Source of the DNA: Chitinophaga pinensis
Lineage (GTDB): Bacteria > Bacteroidota > Bacteroidia > Chitinophagales > Chitinophagaceae
Reading direction: 5' to 3'
NCBI GenBank assembly: GCA_945870985.1
Contig: CAMBUH010000005.1
Span: forward strand, 1-36,187
Length of the DNA stretch: 36,187 nt
Position 1 is the first letter of the stretch. Each line of letters begins with the position of its first letter. The notes below the pieces were generated by a model. The model had not been told where the DNA came from and made no database searches. It saw only the letters and a list, made by a program, of their open reading frames with translations. Position numbers and translations under genes: made by a program. This document shows positions 26,454 to 34,698 of the stretch, one piece after another.

Positions 26454-27650
26454 CTATTTTTTTAGGAAATATTCAGAGGGCGTTTTTCCGGTTCTCTTTT
26501 TGATGGCAGAAATAAAGGAGGTTCTCGAATTAAATCCTGCCATTTTTCCTAAAGCCTCAAAAGTGTATAAATGAAAGTCGCCATTCTCCGCTACCATTTT
26601 TTGTAAAAAAGAGAAGCGATGGTCGTTTACCCATTCACTGAAATTTTTTCCATATTCCTGATTAATAAAAGCCGATAGTTGATATACAGGAATATTAACG
26701 CCAAGTGATAAATCACGTAAGCTGTATCCAGGCATGCAAAAAGGATTTTTTTCTGCAAAATGGCTTTCTATTATTTGCTTATACTCTTTTCCTTCGGTAG
26801 CAGATAAAAATGTTCTTTTTGCAATCGGCTTTACAGATTCAGTAGATATAAGAACCGTTACTTCATCCGTTGTTGAATGTATCCACCCCTTCATGCCATA
26901 CAGAATAGTAGGCTTGCTAAATAAGTAAATGGCAATAAATAGGATATTTAATCCAATAGTAAGTACAATGATAAATCCCAGCGTATAGCTTCCCAACAAG
27001 TGTAAAAACATTTCCAGTAATAAAACGCCATAAGTAATCAGCATAACCACGGTATACCAGTTTAGCCATTTGATTTGCTCCATATTGGCATTCAAAACAT
27101 CCGGAACCTTCTTTAATTGCAGCTTCCATTTAGAAAGGATAATCAACTGTGCCACTATAAAACTCATTCCTACTATTATCCGAAATATCGCAGCCCATCC
27201 AACCGGCAACCATCCCTCCGGCTCGCCAGCGATATTTTTGGTTTCTGTTAGCGCTTTTTGAATAACCAATAATTTCGATGGTTTATCCAATAACACAAAC
27301 GGAATTCTATTCAATTGATACAGCACTGCCGGAATAAAAAATAGCAGATCTTTTTTTTGCAAACGGTACGATTGCGTAAGACTGGTTCTTACATATAAGA
27401 AGGATAAGGGGCCTATACAAAAAGAGATGGCCGAGACTAACCGATAAAGATGGGGAAACTTGAGAAAATAATTCGTGAGGTATAACGAATTTCCTACAAG
27501 TAATATAGAGATGGCTATGAGCACGCCTGCCAATAGTCTGGCAGCCAGGATATTTTCCCGATTAGTCCAGAACAAAATTAGCGCCGTTAATAGTCCCAGC
27601 AGGCCAATTGAAAAAGGAAGCAGAAAAAAAGGATGCGTAATTGACTGCAT
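26454..27650 (-). CDS. Membrane AraC-family transcriptional regulator
   Basis: This 398-residue protein has about seven membrane segments in residues 8-240 (for example FFLLPFSIGLLGLLTALILFW and LGFIIVLTIGLNILFIAIYLF) and an AraC-type double helix-turn-helix domain at about 300-398. The DNA-binding part shows YSLRDLSLGVNIPVYQLSAFINQ, then FSEWVNDHRF, and the second HTH ALGKMAGFNSRTSFISAIKKRTGKTPSEYF. It is thus a one-component, membrane-anchored regulator of a kind common in Bacteroidota. It is divergent from the FecA-like receptor gene and probably controls it. A perfect TACATTTG (minus strand, 27665-27658) lies 7 bases before its ATG, which would give an almost leaderless message if it is the promoter. 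Confidence 0.9.
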   Translation of the reverse strand: MQSITHPFFLLPFSIGLLGLLTALILFWTNRENILAARLLAGVLIAISILLVGNSLYLTNYFLKFPHLYRLVSAISFCIGPLSFLYVRTSLTQSYRLQKKDLLFFIPAVLYQLNRIPFVLLDKPSKLLVIQKALTETKNIAGEPEGWLPVGWAAIFRIIVGMSFIVAQLIILSKWKLQLKKVPDVLNANMEQIKWLNWYTVVMLITYGVLLLEMFLHLLGSYTLGFIIVLTIGLNILFIAIYLFSKPTILYGMKGWIHSTTDEVTVLISTESVKPIAKRTFLSATEGKEYKQIIESHFAEKNPFCMPGYSLRDLSLGVNIPVYQLSAFINQEYGKNFSEWVNDHRFSFLQKMVAENGDFHLYTFEALGKMAGFNSRTSFISAIKKRTGKTPSEYFLKK

Positions 27651-27729
27651 AACAGAACAAATGTAAGGAATGGACTATAAATGAAAAATACTCCTGACAA
27701 ATTCCATTATAGATAGAAACACCAGTGAT

Positions 27730-27761
27730 ATTTGTAGTGTAGATATGTTTATTTGTGGTGT
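27730..27761. promoter_or_regulatory. 11-bp direct repeats, candidate AraC operator
   Basis: ATTTGTAGTGT (27730-27740) and ATTTGTGGTGT (27751-27761) differ by one base and start 21 bp apart, about two helical turns. This is the usual arrangement for AraC-family binding sites. They lie in the 242-base gap between the divergent araC-type and FecA-like genes. Confidence 0.45.
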
Positions 27762-27892
27762 CAATTAAAATGACGAAGATTTTTTTATTGAAATTGATAA
27801 AACTTCTACAAACATTTCATTTTCCCTTTTTCGTAAATCCATTTTCCCGATAACATAAATCATTTTGGTGCCTAGTGATTCACTTTTGCACC

Positions 27893-30109
27893 ATGTTTTA
27901 TTATTTCACTCGATTTTTGGTATGCTTGGGGTGCTTTTTTGTTCCGATATATCCAGTAGTTGCCCAGAAAGACACTTTACATACAACAGGAGCCACGGAT
28001 TCTTTGCGCTCTTTGCCTAGGGTGGTGGTTATTAGCAGGCCTTCTTCTAATGAGTTTCAGTTTTTGCCGGAAGTTGCGGGTACCAGTATTTTTGCCGGGA
28101 AAAAGCATGCCCAGATTCAGATGCAACAGGTGTTGGGTAATATTTCTGCCAATAATTTACGTCAGGTACTTGCTAAAATACCGGGCATACATGTATGGGA
28201 GAGCGATCCGAGCGGCATTCAAACCGGTATTGCTGCCAGGGGGTTAAGCCCAAACCGAAGCTGGGAATTTAATATGCGACAAAACGGTTACGATATTGCT
28301 TCAGACCCATACGGTTATCCGGAAGCCTATTATACTCCACCATTAGCTGGTGTTCAGCGAATGGAGATAGTGCGGGGGCAGGGGGCTTTGCAGTATGGAC
28401 CACAAATGGGTGGGATGGTAAACTATATCCTTGCCAATGGCAGTGAATGTAAATCGCCACTAGAAATAAAATTTCTACAAACCGCCGGCAGCTTTAATCG
28501 CAACCATAGTTTTATTAATGTGGCAGGAAAAACGGCTACTCATTATGGCTCTGCCTGGATTGATTATCAGTTGGGCGAGGGGGGAAGGCAAAACAGTCGG
28601 TTTTCTACCGTTACCGGATTCGGAAGTTACACCCGGATTTTCGACAACCAGTTGAAAGTTACCTGGGAAATGCTGGGTCATCAACAATTGAGTCAACAAC
28701 CCGGCGGCTTAACCGATGCGCAGTTTGAAAGGGACCCGTATCAGAGTGTGCGTTCCAGAAACTGGATGGGGATCCAGTGGCTGATACCGGCAATTACAAT
28801 CAGTTATCAGCCTACAGAAAAACTTCTTTGGGAGACTAAAATATCTGCTGTAATCGGCAACCGAAATAGTGTGGGCCTGCTTACGCCTATTCAATTACCG
28901 GATTCAATTAATCCAATTACGGGTACCTACAATCCAAGGGTAGTTGCGATAGACCAGTATAGAAACCTTTCTTTTGAATCTAAGGTGTTGATGAAGTATT
29001 TATTTGCCGGTCAAGTAAACACCTTGCTAACCGGCATACGGTTATTTTCGGGGCAAACCCACCGATGGGGAAATGGCAAGGGAAGTACCGAATCGGACTA
29101 TCAACTTTCTATTGCTGGTTCGTTTCCGCAAGACCTGTTATTTACATCTTCCAACGCCGCCTGGTTTGCAGAAAACATCATCCCTATTACTAATCGTTTA
29201 CTATTGATTCCCGGTGTAAGGGCCGAATGGATACGTACACAGGCAGCGGGGAGACAGTCCTTTTCGGCATCAGGCAATGAGCTACGGATTCAGGAAATGC
29301 AGCGGGATCGATATTTTGTGCTGGCTGGCGTGGGTGCCGAATATCATTTTTCACCAAATAGTGAGTTGTATATGGGATGGGCACAGTCGTACCGACCGAT
29401 ACAATTTTCTAATTTACAGGCAGCTCCTATTACCGATTTAGTAGATCCTGCATTGAAGGATGCCAGTGGGTATAATGTTGATTTCGGATATCGGGGAAAG
29501 CTTCGCCCTTGGCTGCAATTAGATGCCAGTTTGTTTTATTTGCAATATAACAATCGAATAGGGGTAATTTCCCAGCCGGGTACCAATAACAGGTTGATTA
29601 CAAACTTGGGTAATAGTGTAAGTAAGGGGATAGAAGCTATGGCAGATTGGAATATTGCCCAATGGCTGCATCCCGGAACCCGCCACGAATGGTCTTTTTT
29701 CGCATCATATAGTTATACAGATGCCCGATATGGCCAGCAACATGCAGATAAAAAAATTGCCGGTAATCGGGTAGAGAATGCCCCACAGCATATACTTCGC
29801 ACGGGCACTAGTTTTTCTATACATCCGTTTTCTTTCTCGCTACAATTTAATTATGTAGACGAAGCTTACAGTGACGCTAACAATACGGTATTACCTGGGG
29901 TAAATGCCCAATCTGGACTAATCCCCTCTTATCGACTAATAGACATTACTTCGCAGGTGCAAGTAACTAAAAACTGCACCATTCAGGTGGGCATCAACAA
30001 CCTGTTAGCTGAACGGTACTTTACCCGAAGAGCCAGCGGATATCCCGGACCGGGTGTTATACCGGCAGTAGGCAGAAATGGATTTATTACTGCCAGCATC
30101 AAACTATAG
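27893..30109 (+). CDS. FecA-like TonB-dependent receptor
   Basis: This 738-residue outer-membrane receptor starts at the ATG at 27893; an in-frame GTG at 27875 is less likely. The signal peptide ends at VVAQ (about residue 25). The plug (about 60-165) contains NNLRQVLAKIPGIHVWESD, IAARGLSPNRSWEF and the RMEIVRGQGALQYGPQMGGMVNYI segment, typical of FecA-type siderophore/ferric citrate receptors. The barrel follows, with VSKGIEAMADW and a late NNLLAERYF segment, ending in ITASIKL without a terminal Phe. No CarboxypepD_reg-like domain precedes the plug, unlike the SusC protein at 5712. The ligand is not known; iron chelates are the family's usual cargo. No iron-metabolism gene is adjacent, and the only neighbour is the divergent AraC-type regulator. 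Confidence 0.9.
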   Translation: MFYYFTRFLVCLGCFFVPIYPVVAQKDTLHTTGATDSLRSLPRVVVISRPSSNEFQFLPEVAGTSIFAGKKHAQIQMQQVLGNISANNLRQVLAKIPGIHVWESDPSGIQTGIAARGLSPNRSWEFNMRQNGYDIASDPYGYPEAYYTPPLAGVQRMEIVRGQGALQYGPQMGGMVNYILANGSECKSPLEIKFLQTAGSFNRNHSFINVAGKTATHYGSAWIDYQLGEGGRQNSRFSTVTGFGSYTRIFDNQLKVTWEMLGHQQLSQQPGGLTDAQFERDPYQSVRSRNWMGIQWLIPAITISYQPTEKLLWETKISAVIGNRNSVGLLTPIQLPDSINPITGTYNPRVVAIDQYRNLSFESKVLMKYLFAGQVNTLLTGIRLFSGQTHRWGNGKGSTESDYQLSIAGSFPQDLLFTSSNAAWFAENIIPITNRLLLIPGVRAEWIRTQAAGRQSFSASGNELRIQEMQRDRYFVLAGVGAEYHFSPNSELYMGWAQSYRPIQFSNLQAAPITDLVDPALKDASGYNVDFGYRGKLRPWLQLDASLFYLQYNNRIGVISQPGTNNRLITNLGNSVSKGIEAMADWNIAQWLHPGTRHEWSFFASYSYTDARYGQQHADKKIAGNRVENAPQHILRTGTSFSIHPFSFSLQFNYVDEAYSDANNTVLPGVNAQSGLIPSYRLIDITSQVQVTKNCTIQVGINNLLAERYFTRRASGYPGPGVIPAVGRNGFITASIKL

Positions 30110-30295
30110 CAATTGAAATAGTGGTATAGTGCCGAAACTGCTTACTTTAGTTGTTGTTGATTAACCGATAGCATACATTTTTATATACTTGCTTTGTTTA
30201 AAGGAGGCTAACAAAAAATTGGCTAGAGAAGCAACTTGTTTATTTGGTAAGCGTGCTTTTTAAAGAAGCAATTTGCAGGGTGTTGGCAACTTTTT

Positions 30296-31741
30296 TTATT
30301 TCCCCTGTAACAATTGTTGATAAAAATAAATCATTCGGTGTAGGTCGGCAATGCCAATACGTTCATCTATCCCGTGAAATCCTTTTACATCCTGCACGGC
30401 AGAAAAATTAAGTACTGCATCACTAAAGCTTCTGAAATATCTCGAGTCGGTGGCACCAATCATCAAGAAAGGCGAAACCACTACTTTAGGAACTGATTTG
30501 CGAATGATATTTTCAATCTGCAAAAAGGCGGGATGTGTATGAGGGGTGAATGAGGAGGGCTCCATCAACGAAATTGTTTGTTTCTTAATTACTACTCGCT
30601 CATCGTTTACGGCTTCCTTAATAAATTGAACAATTTCATCACTTGTTTGGCCTGGTAAAATGCGGCTATTAAAAGTTGCTCTGGCAACTGTGGGAATTAC
30701 ATTGTCTTTGATGCCGGCCTGAACAATGGTTGGTACCAGTGTAGTATGTACCATTGCATTGGATTCTTTTGTTTTTTCGAGTTGGGATATGACCAATTTT
30801 TTTGTAAGCCAGAGGTTATTAGTTACCATTCGGGTAAAAAACGATTCGTACGAACTGGTTCTTTGAACTAGCTCTCTAACAGGTTCTATCATTTCTGCAG
30901 GCATTTTTCTAGACCTAATTTGCAGGATGGCTTTATTTAAAACATCAATAGCCGTTTCTTTTGTAGGCATAGAAGAGTGCCCACCCGGTATCTCCACTGA
31001 AAGGTCGATATTCATATATCCTTTTTCTCCGGTGGCTACCACGGCTACTGGTCGTTGGATACTTTTAAAATGTTGTAAATCTATTTGTCCACCTTCATCC
31101 AATACCAATGCGGGTTTTATGCCCTGCTCTTTAAACCAGGCACTGATTACTTTGGCTCCCCGCTTACCCGACACTTCTTCGTCGTGGCCTAGTGAGATAT
31201 AGATATTTCGGGAGGGGGTATAGCCTTGTTTCAGCAAATTTTCAACTGACTCCAATATGGCAATAACAGCCACCTTATCATCTACTGCTCCCCGGCCCCA
31301 GATGGTGTCATTTTTAATAGCACCACTGAAACTGGGTACCGACCAGTTTTTTTCTGCAACTGCTTCCACCGGAACCACATCCATATGTGCCATTAAAACA
31401 TAGGGTGCCAGCGTGGAATCTTTTCCTTTCCAGGTATATAGATAGCTGAATTGATTGAATGTTTGTTTGGTTAATTGTTGATGAACCAAGGGATAGCTTT
31501 TTTCGAGAAATAGTCGGAACGCAACAAATTCGGCGGTATCAATAGGCAGGGTGTCTCCTTTAGAAATTGTTTTAATTTGTATCGCATTGCTTAAATGAAT
31601 AGCTGCGGAATCACCCAAAACAGGTATGGATTCTGTTGTTACATCGGGTTGAGGCTTAGGGGCACGAAGGGTATTGTATACCATCACTATCAGTAAAATA
31701 GCGAACAACCCTACTACAATTTTAATCCAGCTCCGTTTCAT
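30296..31741 (-). CDS. M20 metallopeptidase, membrane-anchored
   Basis: This 481-residue protein has one N-terminal membrane segment (about 8-23) and an M20 peptidase domain. Two-zinc site residues are seen: His119 and Asp121 in MAHMDVVPV, Asp154 in GRGAVDDK, Glu188/Glu189 in GHDEEVSG, an acidic LDEGG motif, and His near FHGIDERI at the end. The dimerisation-type insert (PGGHSSMP, about 254-261) is present. Overall it resembles carboxypeptidase S / PM20D1-like enzymes of about 470-500 residues, which cleave peptides or N-acyl amino acids. It would act in the periplasm. Its promoter at 31758-31785 faces away from the divergent serine hydrolase gene. Confidence 0.9.
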   Translation of the reverse strand: MKRSWIKIVVGLFAILLIVMVYNTLRAPKPQPDVTTESIPVLGDSAAIHLSNAIQIKTISKGDTLPIDTAEFVAFRLFLEKSYPLVHQQLTKQTFNQFSYLYTWKGKDSTLAPYVLMAHMDVVPVEAVAEKNWSVPSFSGAIKNDTIWGRGAVDDKVAVIAILESVENLLKQGYTPSRNIYISLGHDEEVSGKRGAKVISAWFKEQGIKPALVLDEGGQIDLQHFKSIQRPVAVVATGEKGYMNIDLSVEIPGGHSSMPTKETAIDVLNKAILQIRSRKMPAEMIEPVRELVQRTSSYESFFTRMVTNNLWLTKKLVISQLEKTKESNAMVHTTLVPTIVQAGIKDNVIPTVARATFNSRILPGQTSDEIVQFIKEAVNDERVVIKKQTISLMEPSSFTPHTHPAFLQIENIIRKSVPKVVVSPFLMIGATDSRYFRSFSDAVLNFSAVQDVKGFHGIDERIGIADLHRMIYFYQQLLQGK

Positions 31742-31757
31742 ATTGATTCCTTTGTAT

Positions 31758-31785
31758 CAAATATACTTAAAACGAAATAACCCAA
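31758..31785 (-). promoter_or_regulatory. Promoter of the M20 peptidase gene
   Basis: On the minus strand a TTG at 31785-31783, a 17-base spacer and a perfect TATATTTG at 31765-31758 match the Bacteroidota promoter pattern. Initiation would fall about 10 bases before the ATG at 31741. Confidence 0.5.
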
Positions 31786-31822
31786 TTAGCAGATGTTTTG
31801 GGGCGATTTAGTATTTTCAGGT

Positions 31823-32977
31823 ATGAAAAAGTTATTGCTGCCATCCATTCGAATCTGTATTTTGCTATTTTGTATACCGTTACTGCTTACTGCGCAGGAA
31901 GCAAAAGTTGATGCCTTACTGCGTGCCATCCTACAAGAATCGCCTGCAATGGGCTTGTCTGTAGCGGTAGTTAAAAACAATCGTATTGTATATGCACATT
32001 CCGTTGGGTTCAAAAACAGGGAGCGGGGAATTCCATTAACGGATGATTGTCTGTTTCGTATTGCGTCTATTTCGAAGTCTTTTTCTGCCACCAGTATACT
32101 GCAATTGTATGAGCAGGGTAAGTTATCGTTGGATCAGGATGTAAGTGAATTAATTGGTTTTCCGGTGCGCAATCCGGCTTTTCCAGAGAAGGTAATCACT
32201 TTGCGATTGATGCTGTCGCATCTTTCTTCCATTAATGATAGTCGGGGCTATTTTTCGCTGGATTCGATTAACCCGGCTAAGTCGGCACAATGGGCCAAAT
32301 GTTATAGTAAAAATGAACCGGGTATTCGTTTTGATTACTGTAATCTCAATTACAATATGATTGGGGCAATTATTGAAAGGGTATCTGGTGAGCGATTCGA
32401 TCAGTATGTAGTGAATCATATACTCAACCCTTTACAAATATATGGGGGATATAATTTGGATGAGTTAGATACGGCAAGGCTCGCGAGTATTTATGAGTAT
32501 AGAACCGATTCTGCCCGGTTTGTGCTTTCCCCCGGTGCCTATGCTTCCCGAACAAAGGAGGTGGCCCAGTATGTATTGGGATATACTACCCCCATTTTTT
32601 CTCCTACCGGTGGGATGAAAATATCGGCAACTGATTTAGCAAAATACATGCTGATGCATAGTAGACTGGGTAAAGCAAAAGGAACGCGTATATTAAAAAG
32701 TTCAAGTGCCCGGATGATGCAAACGCCTGCCAGTGGAAGTTTGGGGTATGGCTTTGCGATTGAAACGAAGGATAACATTATACCCGGTGAGATTATGCGG
32801 GGGCATACCGGATCTGCTTATGGATTGTACAGTGCGATGTTTTTTAATCCAACAAAGAAATATGGAATTGTTGTGATCAGCAATGGATGCCATCCCGGCT
32901 ACACGAATGGACTCAATTCTGTTATTCGAAAATCTATACAGACTTTATACGAGCAGATTATTCTGAACAACAACTAG
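31823..32977 (+). CDS. Secreted class-C beta-lactamase-fold serine hydrolase
   Basis: This 384-residue protein starts at ATG 31823 (MKKLLLPSIR); an ATG at 31793 would add ten residues before the signal peptide and is rejected. The signal peptide ends near LLTAQ (residue 25). Catalytic motifs of the beta-lactamase/DD-peptidase class C family are present: Ser82-x-x-Lys85 in ASISKSF, the Tyr-x-Asn in FDYCNLNYNMIG, and His-Thr-Gly in RGHTGSAYG. It is therefore an active-site serine hydrolase, probably an esterase or peptidase in the periplasm; beta-lactamase activity is not implied. It is convergent with arsC, 14 bases away, and both stop codons lie in a shared hairpin. Confidence 0.9.
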   Translation: MKKLLLPSIRICILLFCIPLLLTAQEAKVDALLRAILQESPAMGLSVAVVKNNRIVYAHSVGFKNRERGIPLTDDCLFRIASISKSFSATSILQLYEQGKLSLDQDVSELIGFPVRNPAFPEKVITLRLMLSHLSSINDSRGYFSLDSINPAKSAQWAKCYSKNEPGIRFDYCNLNYNMIGAIIERVSGERFDQYVVNHILNPLQIYGGYNLDELDTARLASIYEYRTDSARFVLSPGAYASRTKEVAQYVLGYTTPIFSPTGGMKISATDLAKYMLMHSRLGKAKGTRILKSSSARMMQTPASGSLGYGFAIETKDNIIPGEIMRGHTGSAYGLYSAMFFNPTKKYGIVVISNGCHPGYTNGLNSVIRKSIQTLYEQIILNNN

Positions 32978-32998
32978 GCCAATTCATTTATCTAGTTG
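32971..32998. terminator. Hairpin containing both stop codons of convergent genes
   Basis: CAACTAG (32971-32977) pairs with CTAGTTG (32992-32998) across a 14-base loop. The plus-strand stop of the serine hydrolase and the minus-strand stop of arsC lie in the two arms. No T-run follows, so its role as a bidirectional terminator is tentative. Confidence 0.35.
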
Positions 32999-33411
32999 GG
33001 GAGATGTTCTTCTACAAAGGTTTTACAGTATTCGCGTATCATATTTCTTACTACAGCAAACGCCTCGGTAATTTCTTCAGGTGTGCCAGATGCTTTGGCT
33101 GGGTCGGGAAAGTTATGGTGAAAGGTAGTTGCGTGACCTGGAAGAATGGGACATTGTTCTTTGGCATGGTCGCAAACCGTTATCACGAAATCAAAGGGAA
33201 TACCCAGGTATTCGTTGATGTGGTTGGAGGTATGTTGAGATATATCAATCCCATCCGCCTGCATGGTGGCGATGGCTTTGGGGTTTACGCCATGGGTTTC
33301 AACGCCGGCACTATATATTTCGGCCCGGTTGCCGGCAAAATGTTGTAGATAGCCATGGGCGATTTGGCTTCTGCAGCTATTTCCTGTGCAGAGTACTAAT
33401 ACTTTCTTCAT
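32992..33411 (-). CDS. arsC: Arsenate reductase, LMW-PTP/thioredoxin-coupled type
   Basis: This 139-residue cytoplasmic protein has the low-molecular-weight tyrosine phosphatase fold used by thioredoxin-linked arsenate reductases. The P-loop is CTGNSCRS with nucleophile Cys8 and Arg14. A second pair, Cys80 and Cys87 in VCDHAKEQC, has the spacing of the Cys82/Cys89 redox pair of Staphylococcus pI258 ArsC, so a full Cys triad is present. It would reduce arsenate to arsenite. The ATG at 33411 is chosen; an in-frame TTG at 33450 would extend into arsM. It starts 11 bases after the arsM stop and is last in the arsR-arsM-arsC operon. Confidence 0.92.
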   Translation of the reverse strand: MKKVLVLCTGNSCRSQIAHGYLQHFAGNRAEIYSAGVETHGVNPKAIATMQADGIDISQHTSNHINEYLGIPFDFVITVCDHAKEQCPILPGHATTFHHNFPDPAKASGTPEEITEAFAVVRNMIREYCKTFVEEHLPN

Positions 33412-33422
33412 GCTAAATGAAT

Positions 33423-34274
33423 TTAACAGCATCCGCTGCCGGGTTGGCAAGTGGGTTGATTGTTTTCTAATGGTTTTTTTGCAAATACGGTGATGCTAAA
33501 AATTCCGGTGTTGCCGGATTGAAATTCAGCGATTTGCTTTTCCGATAAATAGTGTTGAAGGATATCTGCAGGGATATGAATGGGCTTTTCTTTTTGTAGG
33601 GTAATTTCCTGAAAGCCGGTATCCCGAATCATTTGCAGGTAATCGTTTTTTTGTATGGCACCTGCTACGCAACCCGCATACATTTCGGCATCTTTTTGCA
33701 GGTTTTCTGGTAAGTCGCCAATCAAAACCACATCACTGATACTAAAATGTCCCCCCGGTTTTAACACGCGGAATATATCTTTGAACACATTCTTTTTGTT
33801 AGGTACCAGATTCAGTACGCAGTTACTTACTATTACATCTGCTATTCCTGCGCCCACAGGCATTTGCTCGATATCACCCTGCCTAAATTCTACATTATTA
33901 AAGCCTCGGGCATCTGCATTTATTCTGGCCCGTTCAATCATGGCTGGTGTAAAATCAATACCGATTACTTTTCCGGTTTCTCCTGTTTCGTGTCGGGCAA
34001 TAAAGCAATCGTTTCCGGCACCGCTTCCGAGGTCTATTACCACATCTCCTTTTTTAATGCGCGCAAATTCGGTGGGAAGTCCGCAGCCTAGTCCCAAATC
34101 AGCAGCTGCATGATACCCTTCCAGCTGGGTATAGTCGTCGCTCATGATATTATACACTTCTGTAGAGCACTCACCCGCACCGCAACAAGAAGCGGCATTG
34201 GTTGCTTTATCCTGCTGGGCGATTTCGCTATATTTACTTTTAACTAGTTCTTTCAGTTGATCTTCAGTAGACAT
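33423..34274 (-). CDS. arsM: Arsenite S-adenosylmethionine methyltransferase
   Basis: This 283-residue enzyme methylates As(III) stepwise using S-adenosylmethionine. The SAM-binding motif is DLGSGAGND (81-89). Three conserved arsenic-binding cysteines are seen: Cys64 in GLGCGLP, Cys152 in SNCVLNLV and Cys202 in YAGCVAGA. A further Cys pair at 30-31 plus Cys36 lies in the N-terminal segment AASCCGAGEC. The C-terminus is Cys-rich, ending CQPGSGCC (Cys276, 282, 283), which may hold As(III) but is outside the catalytic core. It lies between arsR (30 bases upstream) and arsC (11 bases downstream) in one operon. Confidence 0.94.
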   Translation of the reverse strand: MSTEDQLKELVKSKYSEIAQQDKATNAASCCGAGECSTEVYNIMSDDYTQLEGYHAAADLGLGCGLPTEFARIKKGDVVIDLGSGAGNDCFIARHETGETGKVIGIDFTPAMIERARINADARGFNNVEFRQGDIEQMPVGAGIADVIVSNCVLNLVPNKKNVFKDIFRVLKPGGHFSISDVVLIGDLPENLQKDAEMYAGCVAGAIQKNDYLQMIRDTGFQEITLQKEKPIHIPADILQHYLSEKQIAEFQSGNTGIFSITVFAKKPLENNQPTCQPGSGCC

Positions 34275-34304
34275 ACATAGTATTTTTATGGGTAAGTAGA
34301 TTTG

Positions 34305-34625
34305 CTAGCAGCAACTGTTTTGTTGGGTGGATGTAGAAAAAAAGCCTTGCAATAGAGCAGCAGCTTGATTCCATACTTTTTCATTGATACAGTAGCAAAC
34401 GGATACGCCGTCAATTTCTCCTTTAATTAGTCCGGCCTCTTTCAATTCTTTTAAGTGTTGCGAAACGGTACTTTGCGATAGGGGCAGTTCATCTACGATA
34501 TTTCCGCAGATACAGGATTTCTTTTTAAGAAGTAATTGAAGGATAGAAACGCGGGCAGGGTGTGCCAAGGCTTTGGCAAAGGCTGCGAGGGTAATAGCGG
34601 TTGAATTGTACTCGGGAGATTTCAT
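34305..34625 (-). CDS. arsR: ArsR/SmtB-family arsenic-responsive repressor
   Basis: This 106-residue winged-helix repressor leads the arsR-arsM-arsC operon. The recognition helix is [19 protein letters not shown] (49-67). A Cys38-Ile-Cys40 pair just before the helix ([10 protein letters not shown]) resembles the As(III) sensing site of ArsR proteins; Cys77/Cys79 and the terminal pair Cys105-Cys106 are further possible ligands. Binding of As(III) should release it from the operator at 34632-34657, which overlaps its own promoter. It starts at the ATG at 34625, 7 bases downstream of the operator. Confidence 0.92.
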   Translation of the reverse strand: MKSPEYNSTAITLAAFAKALAHPARVSILQLLLKKKSCICGNIVDELPLSQSTVSQHLKELKEAGLIKGEIDGVSVCYCINEKVWNQAAALLQGFFSTSTQQNSCC

Positions 34626-34631
34626 ATACCT

Positions 34632-34672
34632 TATTAATCGTAAAACTACGATTAATATATCAGATTACCAAA
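34632..34672 (-). promoter_or_regulatory. ArsR operator overlapping the ars promoter
   Basis: TATTAATCGTA (34632-34642) and its exact complement TACGATTAATA (34647-34657) form an 11-bp-arm operator around AAAC. On the minus strand the -7 box TAGTTTTA (34648-34641) lies inside the operator, and a -33 TTTG (34672-34669) lies 20 bases upstream. Repressor binding would therefore block the -7 box directly. Transcription would start about 34634, leaving a leader of about 9 bases. Confidence 0.88.
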
Positions 34673-34698
34673 TTCAGCTATTTGCAACTGTACTTGGC

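Noticed and set aside
30110-30295. Short TTG-start frame after a GGAGG-like sequence near 30200
   Set aside because: Only 14-15 codons, and GGAGG is not a reliable start signal in this lineage.
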